64,000 bases of DNA from Lagopus muta (lineage: Eukaryota > Chordata > Aves > Galliformes > Phasianidae), in the NCBI RefSeq assembly GCF_023343835.1, contig NC_064449.1, forward strand, positions 4,749,778-4,813,777. Reading direction: 5' to 3'. Of the stretch, positions 44,255-57,100 are shown in pieces (position 1 is the stretch's first letter; every line of letters begins with the position of its first letter). The position numbers were made by a program, and so were the translations under genes. Below the pieces are notes generated by a model. That model ran no database searches. It saw nothing but the letters and a program-made list of their open reading frames with translations, and was not told the origin of the DNA.

Positions 44255-46621
44255 TTCATCACAAGGGCTGAGTTTTTAACTCCTCGCCTGCTAGGAGGGA
44301 GCGGGAGCGCCCGGCCCCCAGCCAGCCCCAGTGTGCTGTGCCAGGTCGGACTGGCACGTGTGGGCAGCAGGCAGCAGTGGGAGTTCCCGGCACCATGGGG
44401 CTGCTCTGAGCTCCTCAGGGCTGCACTGAGCTTTGTGGGGCCGAGGGGGTGGCAATGAGGGCTGCAGTGAGCTGCTACTCTCCATCCCTGAAGGTATGGG
44501 TTGCGGCATCCCCACTGTGCTGCCAGCCCTGTGTGGGGCCATGGAAGGCTCCTGCAGGGCCAATGGGGATCCACGTGTGACATCTTTGGTTCTGGCACAG
44601 CTTTGGTCACCCCCAGATCTGGAGCTCAGGGAAGGAGCTGGGAGTCAGCAGTGCCACGGGGACCCACAGGTAGAACCCCCTTAACCCCACAATCCTTCAG
44701 CCAGGGTAGGTATGGGGAACTGCAGCATTCCAGCCCAGCACCCATACCCCCAGCACAGCCCAGGTGCGTGGTGCAGGGCAGCCGTTATCCCAATGGAAAA
44801 GTTCTCCTCCTGCAGAGGGGAGGTAGGAAGGGGGTGAGTGCGCGGGATGGTGGCGTTGTCACATCATCCTAAAATATCCCCGTTTGCCTGAAAGCAGCAG
44901 AAAAAAGGAGGCCACGGGGCACGTTCCTCCTCTCCTCCTGCAGGTACTGACCTGGCTCAGCACTCGGAGCTGCTGCCAGGATGAGCAAAGCCCGGCACCA
45001 CACAGGGCACAGAGTGGGCATTCTGCTGGCAGCTTGGCCACGGCACTGTGGCTCAGCACTGCTACCGTGTGCTGCATGCACAGGGCTGGGCTGGCCAGGG
45101 GGCTCTTTGGGGCACGTTCAGCACCCACGGTTCATGATCCAAGCAGAACCCCAACATCTCCCTGCCCTGCTGGACACCCACTGCCACCCGTCCCTGCTGC
45201 CCTCCTACTGGGAGCAGCCTCCAGTTTCTATAGGAACCAGAACAAACCTTCAAGGAACCGCGCTGTGCTTCCCAGCCTGCTGCTGCCATTGCTGCTGCTG
45301 CTGCACGCTCACGGCTGCACCATCCTCTCAGAGGGGCTGTGTCCATCGTCGTGCTGGGCAGGACAGGGAGCTCCCACAGCCGTACGCACGGGTGCAGGAG
45401 CCATTACAGGGGTAAAAAAAGGCTTGCTGAAAAATATAAATAGTTACTGCTGCGGCATCCATCGATCCAACGTGGGCACTGTGCCTCCCTGCTGGGAGCC
45501 CCCGCTGTGCACAGCAGTGCCAGGAGCTGTTCCTGGAGGTGAATCCTCAGCTGGGAACACAGCCTGCGGACCTGGGGACTGGGATGAGACTGGAGGAGGG
45601 GGAGAGGAGCTGCACAGCTCAGCTTACCCAGGGATGGGTGCATGAGGGCTGTAGGCATGCAAAAAGTGGGGAGATGGAGCCCAAGCAGAGTAAACCCTAG
45701 GCAGTCCTAGCTTTGTTTGTTTCTGGTGCAGCCAGAGTGTCCGGACAGGAGCACAGCAGTGCCCACACAAAGACAGCACTGTGGGCAGCAGCTGCATGTG
45801 GCCCTGGCACTGCCCGGCACCCGGAGGGGGACTGCCAGTGTCGGGAGCAGAGCGTGACCCTGAGTGATGCACTTTGGGCTGGCAGGAGCTCCTGCTGCAG
45901 CACCCAGACACTGACATCCACGGGTGTGGGCACAGCCAGAGGGTGCAGCATAGTGGCTGTGCCAGGGCACCGAGAGGAGCCATGCAGGGCCCTGCGGCCT
46001 CCCAGAGACCTCTGTCTACCTGTGACACGGGCAGTGTGTGGTACTTACTTCCTATTGCCCTGTAGTGCAGCAGCGCACAACTCCAGGCGCTGGAGGAACT
46101 CTGTGAGCTCCTTGCTGTGCCCCATGGGCAGGGGACAAGGATCCCGGTGGCACCGCGGTGATGGTGACGTCGTGTGCTGGACAGCATTCAGTGATGAGCG
46201 CATCTTGCAGCCACCCGCAGAGCTCGGGCTGCACTCCTGCTGCTCACTGGGCAGCTGGACAGCATGAGCTCAGCCCCGGCCGCAGCCAGGCCAGCCGGCC
46301 CCTCGCCAGCAGCCCCCGCTCCTTTCCTGGCTCTGAGCTCAGCCCTGGGCTATGGCTGTAAATTCTCCTTACCTCCCCAGGCAAAGCAGGTTTGTGACCC
46401 CGCACAGAACCCCAGTGTTTGTGATCAGAGCTGGATCCCAGCAGCAGAAGGCAGGAACCCTGGTGCAGAGGGCACAGGGATGGCACCAGCACAGGAACAT
46501 GCACAGCAACTCTGATCCCAAGGACCGGTGCCGGCAGCACATGGGAGAGCACGGAAACCCGACCTAGAGATGTTCACTCACACTGCTAAACCAGCACAGC
46601 AGCCTACAGAGCATCGTCTTG
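44255..46621. other. CA15-DGCR2 intergenic region
   Basis: GC-rich, with long but overlapping open frames on both strands that have no family motif. No gene, RNA or clear repeat was recognised. Confidence 0.45.
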
Positions 46622-46722
46622 TAGAATCGTAGCACGCCTTGTGCTGGAGGGGACCTCACAGATCCATAAAGCCCACCGTGGGCTGGATACCCCCACCAGC
46701 ACGGGCTGCCCAGCCCCATAGA
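46622..46722 (-). mobile_element. CR1 LINE 3' fragment (-)
   Basis: AGAATCGTAGCACGCCTTGT, then GGAGGGGACCTCACAGATCC and a GCACGGGCTGCCCAGCCCC end resemble the reverse of the CR1 3' end. Confidence 0.55.
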
Positions 46723-46952
46723 CACGGGGCACCGCCGGAGATGGGCACCCACAGCTCCCGAGTCCGCCGGCCCCAACGAGCCGGGCTCGGGCTGCCGCAG
46801 CTCCGCGCTCCGCTCCTGCCCCCTGCTGCCCCGAATCGCCGCTGGACGGGATTTCCCATCGCGATGCCGAAGAAATGCATCGATGCCAAGAAAAAACCCC
46901 CAAAAAACCAAACAAACAGATGCCGACACAGCACCTTCGTCTTACAGAACCA

Positions 46953-46958
46953 TTTATT
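46953..46958 (-). terminator. Probable poly(A) signal of DGCR2
   Basis: AATAAA on the - strand 4.2 kb after the DGCR2 stop. Other AATAAA hexamers lie nearer (about 48596 and 49105), so shorter 3' ends are possible. Confidence 0.5.
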
Positions 46959-49900
46959 TGGCGTGGGGATGAAATGTTTCTCACAGCATCTTGAGAAAAA
47001 GAGAGCTTAGTGCCAACCCTTAGTGCCAAGATAGGAGTTAAAAGCAGCGAGAAGATCCTCACAGGAACCAATCGTCGTAGCACCCAATTCCAGTTCTGCA
47101 CCATATTTTCACAGAATATCAGAATCTTCTGTACGCAGCCACAGCTCCATCCAGTCCCAGCCACTGGCACAGGAGAAACCTCCAAGCAGCGCTTTTCAGA
47201 CCGCCCTGAGTTCTGAACAGGAATGCTGATGGATTTGCCTCCCCTCCACTGTTCTGCTCCCATTTCAGGGTCCAGATCCCAACGTGAGAGGGATGTTTGA
47301 AAGCAATTTTGGTATATTTAATGTTCTTTAGCTAAAGGGGAAAAAAGGAACGTTTCAACAACTGCAAAATGAAGAGATGTAGCATGAATCGCACAACACG
47401 AAACCCTCAGTTCTTTGCCACTGAAAAGCCACCTCTGAAAGACAAAAACATTCTGAAAAACAGCTTCAGTGCCACTTAACGTGAGATGGGCAAAGGTTGG
47501 GCGCTGCTGACAAAAACCGTTTCTCCCAAATGGAACAGCAAAGACACGTGGATGGGCCACAGGAACGGGGAGCACACCTGGAGGTGAGGCCTTCAGAGAA
47601 GCCCTGCACCCACTCCATTTCGCTTCCCCACCCGCATCCCAGCACAGACACAGGAATCGTCTGAGGCTCAGAGTGAGACACAGCTGAACATCACACAAAG
47701 CTTTGTACATCTGACCAGCAGTTTTGCCCTCGTAGCAGAACCTCCCTAAAGCTACAGCATCCCACAGCTCACCTAGTGCAAAAACAGAGGCTGTGCATCA
47801 CGGTAATGCAGACACCACCACAGCTGTGCCCACCATGGAGCAGTTAAGAGCTCAGTATGGCAGCACGGTCTGCAGCATGAGGGGATGCTTTGTCAGGGGC
47901 CACAATAGGACACGGAGCCCCACACGGAGCTCTGGCACCCAGCAGAGCTGATGGCAGCCAGGGACACGCAGAGAGATGGGCCCTTTGCTCATCATAAGCT
48001 GATAGGGGAATGGAACCTTATCTGCAGGGAGATCTGGGATGCACCAGGAGATAAAAACCACCAGAGAAGTGAGCAGCAGTGGGAAATCAAAGCATAAACT
48101 AATGCCAAAGATCTCATCAATCTAATGGCAAGCAGAAGAGCAAGGTCCTTCTTCAGGCATGCTCACTGATATGTGCTCAGCCCTTACCAAGGGCAATGGA
48201 GCTCTGCCTGGGAGCCGCTGCCGCCAGGAAAGGACCTTGCCAGCTGCTGCAAGGTCCTGGAAGCTGCGCCATCCCTGCTGCAGAGGCTCCTACCTGTTGT
48301 GAAAAAAGCTACGTTTAAATGGGCAAAAAATGACATTATTGCAGCATTAGCTCACAGAGAGGTAAGCAAGGGCTGGACTCAGTGAGCTGCTCCATTCGAT
48401 GCAAGATATCCCTTGCTTACAGTTGAGGTGAAGGATAGGAAAAAAGAGAGGAAGCAGCAGCCTCTGTGCCAGAAGAGAAGTGGGAAAGGCTCAGAACTAT
48501 GGGCAGTACATCACACTGGAGCTCCTGCAAAGCAGACCCACGTTTGGAACAACTACAGCCAGGAGCCGCCATGACATCACGGATTGTACCAGAGTTTATT
48601 TCAAATAAATTCACCACAGAATAAAAAGTAAAATAAAAAAAAACAAACACAGAACACATTCCCGCAGTGTTATGAGATGTGTGAGGTAAGGTATCTGTTC
48701 ACCTCCACCACAAAACACAGCTTCAGAGCCTAAACCAAGCCCAAAGGTCCTTTGTTATTGCGCTAGGATACTACGGAGGATGAACGCCCCATCCGGCTTC
48801 AAAAGGAATTAGAAGCTTTCCAGTTTGCATTGCTAACAAAGTGTTTTCAGGAACAGATGGCAGTAGCACAGACTTTGCACCCTGCCCTACAGAGTGCAGC
48901 CAGCTGGAGAGAAGCATCACCCCAGGAGCAGTTAGTGCCCAGTGCCCTGCTGAGCACACCGAGCATACAGCGTGTGTACGTACAGAGATACAGCCATCCG
49001 CAAACACACACACACACACACACTCGTACCTACAAAACTAAAGAAAAACCAGTACATACAATGTATAAAACGTATGAATGTGCTCAAAAACGCACAAAAC
49101 CCGCTTTATTTTCACACTTCAGAAATGCTCGATCGTTTGCACGCATGGTTCTCACTACTGCTATCCATCCGCTTCATCAGACCAGGACTGGAACTCAGAG
49201 GAGATGGTTACAGGTCCCACGGGCTGCAGCACTCCTCCCATTCCGTGCCAGCAGCCCAGGGAACGGGCACAGAGCAGGAGGAAGGCTTCCTGCCACGCAT
49301 CCTCTGCAACTGTGGTTCGCTCTCCCATGGATTCGGGGCTGCAAGTGTCCGAATGTTGAGAAACCAGACAGGATCTCAATCGTGAAACTCACAGTTTTCT
49401 GTGCAAAAGGAGTTGAATTGTCAAGACCAATCCTCAAGTACAGTATAAGCCTATAGGCAAGACACAGAATAGAAAGTAGCAGCATATTCAATAGGGAAAA
49501 AGTCAGCTGCAATGGGAAACCACAACAGTGGGTTAGGATTTGTCATACAGGTACGATTTCTCATCATTACTAGAAAAATAATTCACATATACACCCCCGT
49601 GCAGTGTTCACTTCCTGTCCCTCTAGGCTTGTACCCTTCATAAGGCAATAGGAGAACACTCAGAGGGGCATCCTTTACAAATTCCTTACAGTTTATCTCA
49701 TCTGCTGACTGCTACAGCAAGTCAAGGAGAGGCAGAGGCAAGAGGAGAACGGATGGGAGGGGTAAATTATTTGTACACTAATATCCTACTTCAATTTAAA
49801 ATCACCTCTCAAGATGATTTTGCACTCACTGTACAAACCAACAGTGCTCAACTACAGGTTCAGTGAGGGATTGAATTAATCTTGTTTTGCAGTGTATAAA

Positions 49901-51197
49901 TTAGCTGAAAGAGTTAACCTGAGGGGGAAATTGAAGATCAGATATCAGAGCGAGGCAAACGGCTTTATCGATTTCAGTACATGAACCACATCATAAACCC
50001 CTTGTGGGACCTGGATAAACGTGTGGGGTGTGGGAGGGAAGAAAGACAAGAGTAGGGTTGGCATTTATAGGATTAGGCTAAGAAACAAGTGTCCAATTAG
50101 AATTAAACATTACGTGGAGTGCATGTCAATCAGTGTTTTCAAATGGTATTTATAGCAACTGTAAAGAAACGAAATGGAAGGGATGGAACACGCTTACATG
50201 CTAATTACAGCATGCAATGAACAATGGTCTTTTATCCAGGCCAGTCTTGTGCCACTGTCAAGGAGTTAAAGTGTTTTTCTTTGCAGCTTTTGGGACTGTA
50301 ATGAGCAGGGGATTCACGCAGTGAAGGCAGAGCACGTCAAGCAGTTACCTGCTCCCTGCCTCCTCCCCATGTACCGCCTGATACACACAAGGATTCCACC
50401 AGAGGGAAGCCAGCATTACACAGACCAAATTTCATTTATGGGACAGAAATTTACCAGACAACACGAGATTGTGCAGCTAACAACAAATAATTGTCATTGC
50501 AAATCCTGGTTTTCTGAGTACTCTTCCATAAAAAGATGAAGTCACATATGGTGTAGATCATTCATCCTCCAGTCCCGTGGTGAACTGAAACAGCAAGGCT
50601 GACCAGAACACACAAATGTTTGCAACTCTCACTTGGTGACATGAGTTTTAGTTCCTCCATGTTCCTGCTCTGTAAAACAGAAACCCAGCTCCTTCCTCTG
50701 CAGTTCAGCCTTCTCTGTCTTTTCTGAGTGTAGCACTGAAGCAAGAGAGAAAGCAAGTGGCTGAGCGATGACAGCTCCCACCCCCCTCTTCCACGGTCTG
50801 TTTCCTGGGTCCAGTGGTATCCAGCCAAATCCAAGCAGCTTTTTCTGATGTAGATTTCATTTCCTCTCAGTTTAAGAAATAAAACAAAACAAAAAAAACC
50901 CCTACCCATACTTTTCCTCTCCTTAGAAGTCAAAGGAATTCTCTGCATTCTTTTCCACAGCCAATGGAAAAAAAAAAAAACCAAAAAAAAGTAGTTATAC
51001 AATCCATATTTACAGGACAAACCGATTAGTGAACAAATAACAACAGCCAAAAACGAGAGGCACAACCCTAACCTAGAACATAAAAGCAGTGTTCAAAAAC
51101 AAAGTGGAGATTCCTTCTGAAGTTCCAACCACGGATTAGTGTTTGTCTGTGCAAACAGTTGCTAAAACTATTTCTGGCTGGCAGTCAGCTGACTCCT
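46959..51197 (-). other. DGCR2 3' untranslated region
   Basis: Follows the DGCR2 stop without any splice-coherent coding sequence. Includes an (AC)n run at 49005-49024. The length is set by the farthest plausible poly(A) signal; frames inside show no family motif. Confidence 0.55.
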
Positions 51198-54100
51198 TTA
51201 TACAATGGTATTGAGAGAACAGTGGCTGTGCCGGCTGCCTGTCAGAGTTTCTGCCGGTGTGTTTTCATTTAGCGCTGTGTCTGGGGGGACAAGAAAGGTG
51301 CTGCTGTCAGCAGAGTCTTCCAGCTCCACTGGAGAAGGACCAACTGAGGGAGGAAGGGAGCCCTCTGTGAGCTGGGGGGATACATCACAGTTTCCTAGTG
51401 ACGGAGGACCGCTTTGCACAGTCTGAGAAAGAACTCCATCTGGAAAGGAAGAAGAAAAGCAGAATCAGAAGGTGAAGTGTTTCGTTCCACATCACCAAGT
51501 AAATTTACTCTCTGTATTGCTGGAAGCTCCGAGTTTTTCCTGGCTTTGTATTAACACCAGATTAAAATGCCAGATCTGTATGAACAGATACGACACTGCA
51601 AAGGAGGAGAGCGGTGCAGTAAAAAGAAAGCAGTGATATATAAATAAGGCTGATTAGTGCGAGTATCTTACTGATCTTCTGAGATGTGCTGCTATAAATC
51701 CCAAAGTGGAAGGACTACAGTATGCTAATATCGCAGCTGCAGAGCTGAAAAGCAGCGGGTGAATCATTAAAAAGTGGTATTTTTGGTCCTTTTTTTTTGG
51801 CTGTGGGTGGGGGGGAGCGGGGAGTAGGGAAGAGGCTGGATGTATTTTGTTCAGAATTTCCTGTACTTGGCATTTCTTCTGTTCTTTATACCCATCTCCA
51901 AAAGATCAGAAAAGGTATCAGCATGATGGAAACGCCATCAGCCATTAAGTTAAGAATTTAAAGCTGGTAAGGTCTAAGAGCTGTGCTGCTCGAAGCATGG
52001 ATTCCACTTTTAGCTTAGGTGAACTGTGTTTCCCAGGGAAAAGAAACAAACAGGCCAAATGACACTTTTAACTCATAGCTCTTCTGTCATGGAAACAGGA
52101 GATAGTATTGTAAGATACCTTCCCACCACCATCACTGAAATATATTATTACAGATTGGGAAAAAATACAAAATAAAAAAAATCACCTCCCCTGCAACCAA
52201 AAGTTAATAATAAAAGAAAAGAGAAGTTACTGCCCACATACCTGGAGTGGAACAAAGGATGCTGTCTGGATTGACAGAAGCCTCATACGGAGGAGGTGGG
52301 TCATCTGGGTGTTGAATGTCTGGATACTTGTAAGCAGTATAGGGTGGTGGTGGATCATGGAAGTGAAATGCCCCACCTTCCCCATCATCTGAAAGATGGA
52401 GTGGAGTAAGGCCAGTTCCAAAACCATCCGGACCATAATCAAAACCAGGCATTCTGCGGCCCAAGTTGAAGTGGTGCACTGTTTCAAGAGAAGAAAAAGA
52501 AAGAAAAGAGTTGATAACCGTGTTCTCTTTTTCAGGTTAAGACAGAAACACCTTTTTCCACTTTTCACAGCCAAAAAACTCACGTCTCCTGAAGACCCAG
52601 AAAGCCTAAATAAGCCATGTGGGTCAGCTCACTGCAGTTACACAATAAGGCCCAAGGCCACCTGCTCCCAGCCTGCTTGTCCTGCACCACAGGTACACCT
52701 GAATCTAAACTCTTCCAATTAAAGAGATCATTCATACACAGAAGATCCTTCAGGTTTGGACCGCATATAAACTGAATAGTAATCTTCCATTATTGGCTTA
52801 AAAGTTACTCCAATGTGAGAAACCTGAATTAAACCACGCACACAAAGGCAAAGACAAGCAAGACCATGAAATCTCTCATTTTCATGTATCAACTTAATAA
52901 TAACCACCAGGTGCAAGATAAGCATTGCTTTTTCTTCACATGAGGAGTGGTAAAAAACTGTACAAACCACGACCCACTCAGGCAGCCAGTGGCTCACACA
53001 GCTCCATTCACCTGGGTAAAGTGCTGACCAGTATTTATAACCAGACTTGTAGTGATTTTCTCCATGCTGATTTCTATCTCCTCTTCTCTTGTCATCCTGA
53101 AGCAGCTTTACACTGTGCACAGGTACAGACTGAGGCCCATTCCCAACACAGGTACTCACAATTTGCTCCAATCAAAGACTCTATGCGCTCTCTCCGCCTC
53201 TGACGCAACCGGTGGACCATGAAGAGCAACAGAGAGAGGATGAGGAAGGATGAGATGCAGCTCACTATCAGGCGCATTCCACCAGCCATCGAGTCAAACA
53301 GACTGTTCCCATCTGTCACAGAAAATATAAAAAAGCAGCCTGTTACTTATGTTCAGGACTCATTTTTCTGGATGTTCTTTTGTCGGTGACGGAGAGCAAC
53401 GCAGAGTAGAGATTCATCAGCCTGATTTGACACTTCTCTACGTTTCAGAAATGGAGAAAGATGATGAGTCATTAGGTGATTTATCTGCTTATTGCAAGAA
53501 CAACTAAAGATGTTACTCAACAAATTGCTGAAGGCTTCAAGTATCTGAAAAAGGGAAAACCAAGAGGTCAACAGTGTTTTGTGCATGAGCTTGTCTCCCT
53601 GGCATGACTGATGGTCTTGTACGAAAGAAAACAGCAACCCTGGAAGTTAGGGGAAAGGCCTGAAAACTGGCACATCTACACTGCATTCCTACATAACTTC
53701 AGAGCACTTAACTTCTGTCTTTCATAAAACAAGATCTCTAAACATTTTCATTATCACCAAGACGTAGTCATTCAAACTGCACGTCTCGTAGGTAGCATGC
53801 TTATCACAATTAAATGATGGGAACTAAAAATACCTTCAGAAGGTGAATCAACACACAGCAATCTTTCAGAAACTCAAGAGACTAAGATGAACAGGAATTA
53901 GATACTTTCCTAAAATCACAGAAAACAAATGACAGGACATGAAACAGATCCACAAGCAGATCTACAAACAGATCCACAAGCAGATCCACACCCCAGCTAA
54001 ACAGTTCCACACTGGGAAAGCTGCTGCTAGCAAATTATCACTGATCTGTCACTGCCAGGCATGGGAGAGATTTCACAATTCAACTAATCACACTTAAGTA

Positions 54101-57100
54101 GCCCTCTAGTGCACAAGCACTCTGCACAAAGACAATAGGCAAAAAATGACTGCACTGAGCTCTTGGCACAGTTTCCTGTTACAGAGCTCAGAACGAGAAG
54201 CACACCGAGGCTGGATGTGGCTCAGCAGCTGCACACCCCAGCCACTGGGATTATACAGAAACACGACCTGAAGCAGGGAGGAGCTCTGTCCCCAGCCACT
54301 GAAGGGCCAGGTCCCTGTCCTCCTCCTTTCCTGCATCCAGCACAGCTGCAGGAGCTCTCTCTACAGTACTTCTCTTCCTACCGACAGCAGCGATGCTCTA
54401 TCGAAGACTGTTTACAAAAGAGCACTCAAACCCTCACAAAACCTGTAACTACTGATTTGCTACAAATGCTAGCAAAAGAAAAATCCACCATATTTACACA
54501 CTGTTAGAAGTACAAGGCTTAATAGGTTAGTATTTATCACCTGACACATTCTTGGCCCCTGCTATCTCACTTAATAGCACACTACACATCAAACACCAAC
54601 ACAACACCCTCTCAAACCTGGCTGTGCCACACAGAAACCTCTATGCAGTCAAATTTTTTAGCAGCTCCCACTGTCAGGGCTTCAGATGATGCCATCACAC
54701 ACCAGCAGCAACCAATCAGCACACCATCCCCAACAGCACAGACCTGAGGCTGTTTCTCGTTCATTATATGGCAGTGCTGACTTTGTGAGCACCGTGAGTT
54801 AGTTCCAACAGCTGCCTTACATAAATTCACTTTGGTAAAACATACATGCAGTGAAGCGTGACGTGATTTTTTGGCTACAAAGCCTGGCAGTGCCTCTCCA
54901 GGCCAGCTGAAACTGCAAATCCTGCACCTTCTGGGGAGTCCAGGCTTCTTCCACACCGCTCACAGCCTCTGACAGCTCCCACCCCTCAACCTGTTTGTCT
55001 GGATAAGCTATTGTCAAATGAAGTCCTAGATGAAACTGAAAACAAAGAGACAAGACCCAGTTTGCACAGAACAAGACAAGCCATCACTGAGATTTTCAAC
55101 CTACATACACAGAAATAGACTATTCCATGAAGGCTGTCTCACACTCAGGACAGTAGCAGCATCCAGTAACCGTGCCAGTTTAATCCTAGAGAAGTTTCTG
55201 CACCAGCAGCTCCTGCAAATACTTTGCTTCTTTTAACACTATTTCACAAGTGAAAGTTCCAGGTTTGTACAAACAGGAGCCTCACATCCAAGAAGAGGCA
55301 ATGGACTTCCATTTCAGCATCAGCACACAAAAGGTTTTCCCGTGCTATTTATCTCCAACTAAATGAGAAGCATCTTTCAAGACAGCACAGCTGGGATTAC
55401 TCAGCTCACTCCTACCACTGAAATATTCCCCTACTACCAAGTACTTGAGTAACATTCCTTGCCCACTTGTAATCGCCGCTCACCCACTCACACTGCAAGA
55501 GCTGATTACCTGCCAACTCAACAGCAAGATTTATTTCCCCCCAGTCTCTCCTTGGGTGATTAATTCACTTACTGTTGATTAGTAAAACAGCTTTCTTTCC
55601 TCTGTACCAAAGCTTAGAGAAGATATATGTAAGAACTGGACAAAGACAAATACATGCTGACTAAAGGAAGTAATTCATTGATTTCTGTCAGCTGCAATAG
55701 TCATTGATAAACATCCAGAAAGAAAACTGAGATGCTTCATTTCAAACTTTCAGTCTTTATCATCAGATGAAGTAAATTTATTACGAAGGAAGTCAGACAA
55801 CTGCTTGATGATGCTTCACTCAAAAACTGAGTTACTAAAAAAAATTAACCCACACAAAAACCCAACACTTCAGAGCATAATGAAACAGTCTTATTTAGCA
55901 TCAGCATAGGAAGAAGAGCTTAAGGATCAGAAAGGATGTGGCAAAATACACTCTTCCAATCAGTATTCATGAAATCATTAAGAGCCACAGCACAAGCAGG
56001 GATTAAAGAACACAGCACTAGGTTATCCCAGGTCATCTTATCCTGTCTGTTGGGTGATGCTTTGCTGACACTGATCCTGAAGGCAGGGAAAAAAAAAAGT
56101 GAAGGCAATCTTAATTCTGCTGATAAGAGTGGGAGGAAGACTTCTGCTTTTTCCCCACTCTTTCCTCAACCAATTTGCAACACTAGTTAGGAACATCTGT
56201 TAAACTCAGCCTTCAGAATGGATGTAAATGACAGCAAGGAGGGGCCAGTGGCCTTTAATCATCAACTTGTGCAGATTAGACACAGAAAAGAACAAATGTA
56301 AATTTGGATGCCAATTAAACCCCTTTTTTGTAATGACTGAAACAGCAGCTAGTGATGGAAAGACTTGACTTGCATCTCCCATGATGGAAGGATCTGAACA
56401 ATAGTTTCTTAAAGGACTCAGATAAAAAGAGGTTCTTTTAGAATGCCAGGAAGTCATAGTGGCTGAGGTTGGAAGGGACCTCTGGAGATCATCTAGCCCA
56501 AGCCCCTGCTCAAGCAGCCTGAGTTGGAGCAGGCTGCTCAGGACTGTGCCCATCAGGGCTTTGAATAACCTCCCACACATGACAACTCCACAAGCAATGT
56601 TCCAGGGTTTGGCTACTTTCACAGTAAGTGCTAAATAAGACAAATTCCTTTCTGCAAGTTTCTTTTCACAAAAGTGACACCCCAAAACCTACACCCCCAA
56701 AGGGCAACTGACAGCAGTATTCCTCGAATGAGAAGCTACAGTGAGATGCCAAATCCCTTAAGTAAGGTTGCATGTCTGATGATTAATGTAATTTACAAAT
56801 TGTGCTGCTTATGTGAATCCTGCATTCAAACTTACACACATATAAATGCTTGTTTCTGGAAAAAGACACTTAATTAGAGATAAGAAATAAGGCTTTTCCT
56901 TTCACAACAGCTAAATATCATAAACAACCAAGAAGCTCCACTAGAAATCCACACCACTGTCAACCTCCATAGAGAAGACAAGCTCTTCCTGAAGCAGCAT
57001 CAAGGATGACTATTATTTTCTGGCAGGAGAGTGAAGTTTTTCGTATCCTATGATTTGGGACCTTTCCACAGATGGGGATGGTGCTCAGCAGCGTGGAGGC

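Noticed and set aside
44884-45645. 253-codon open frame between CA15 and DGCR2
   Set aside because: No family motif, Cys/Leu/Ser-rich by base composition, overlapped by frames on the other strand, no splice or promoter context.
46604-47263. 219-codon - strand frame near the DGCR2 3' end
   Set aside because: It runs through the GC-rich end of the DGCR2 transcript and a CR1 scrap, with no recognisable domain.
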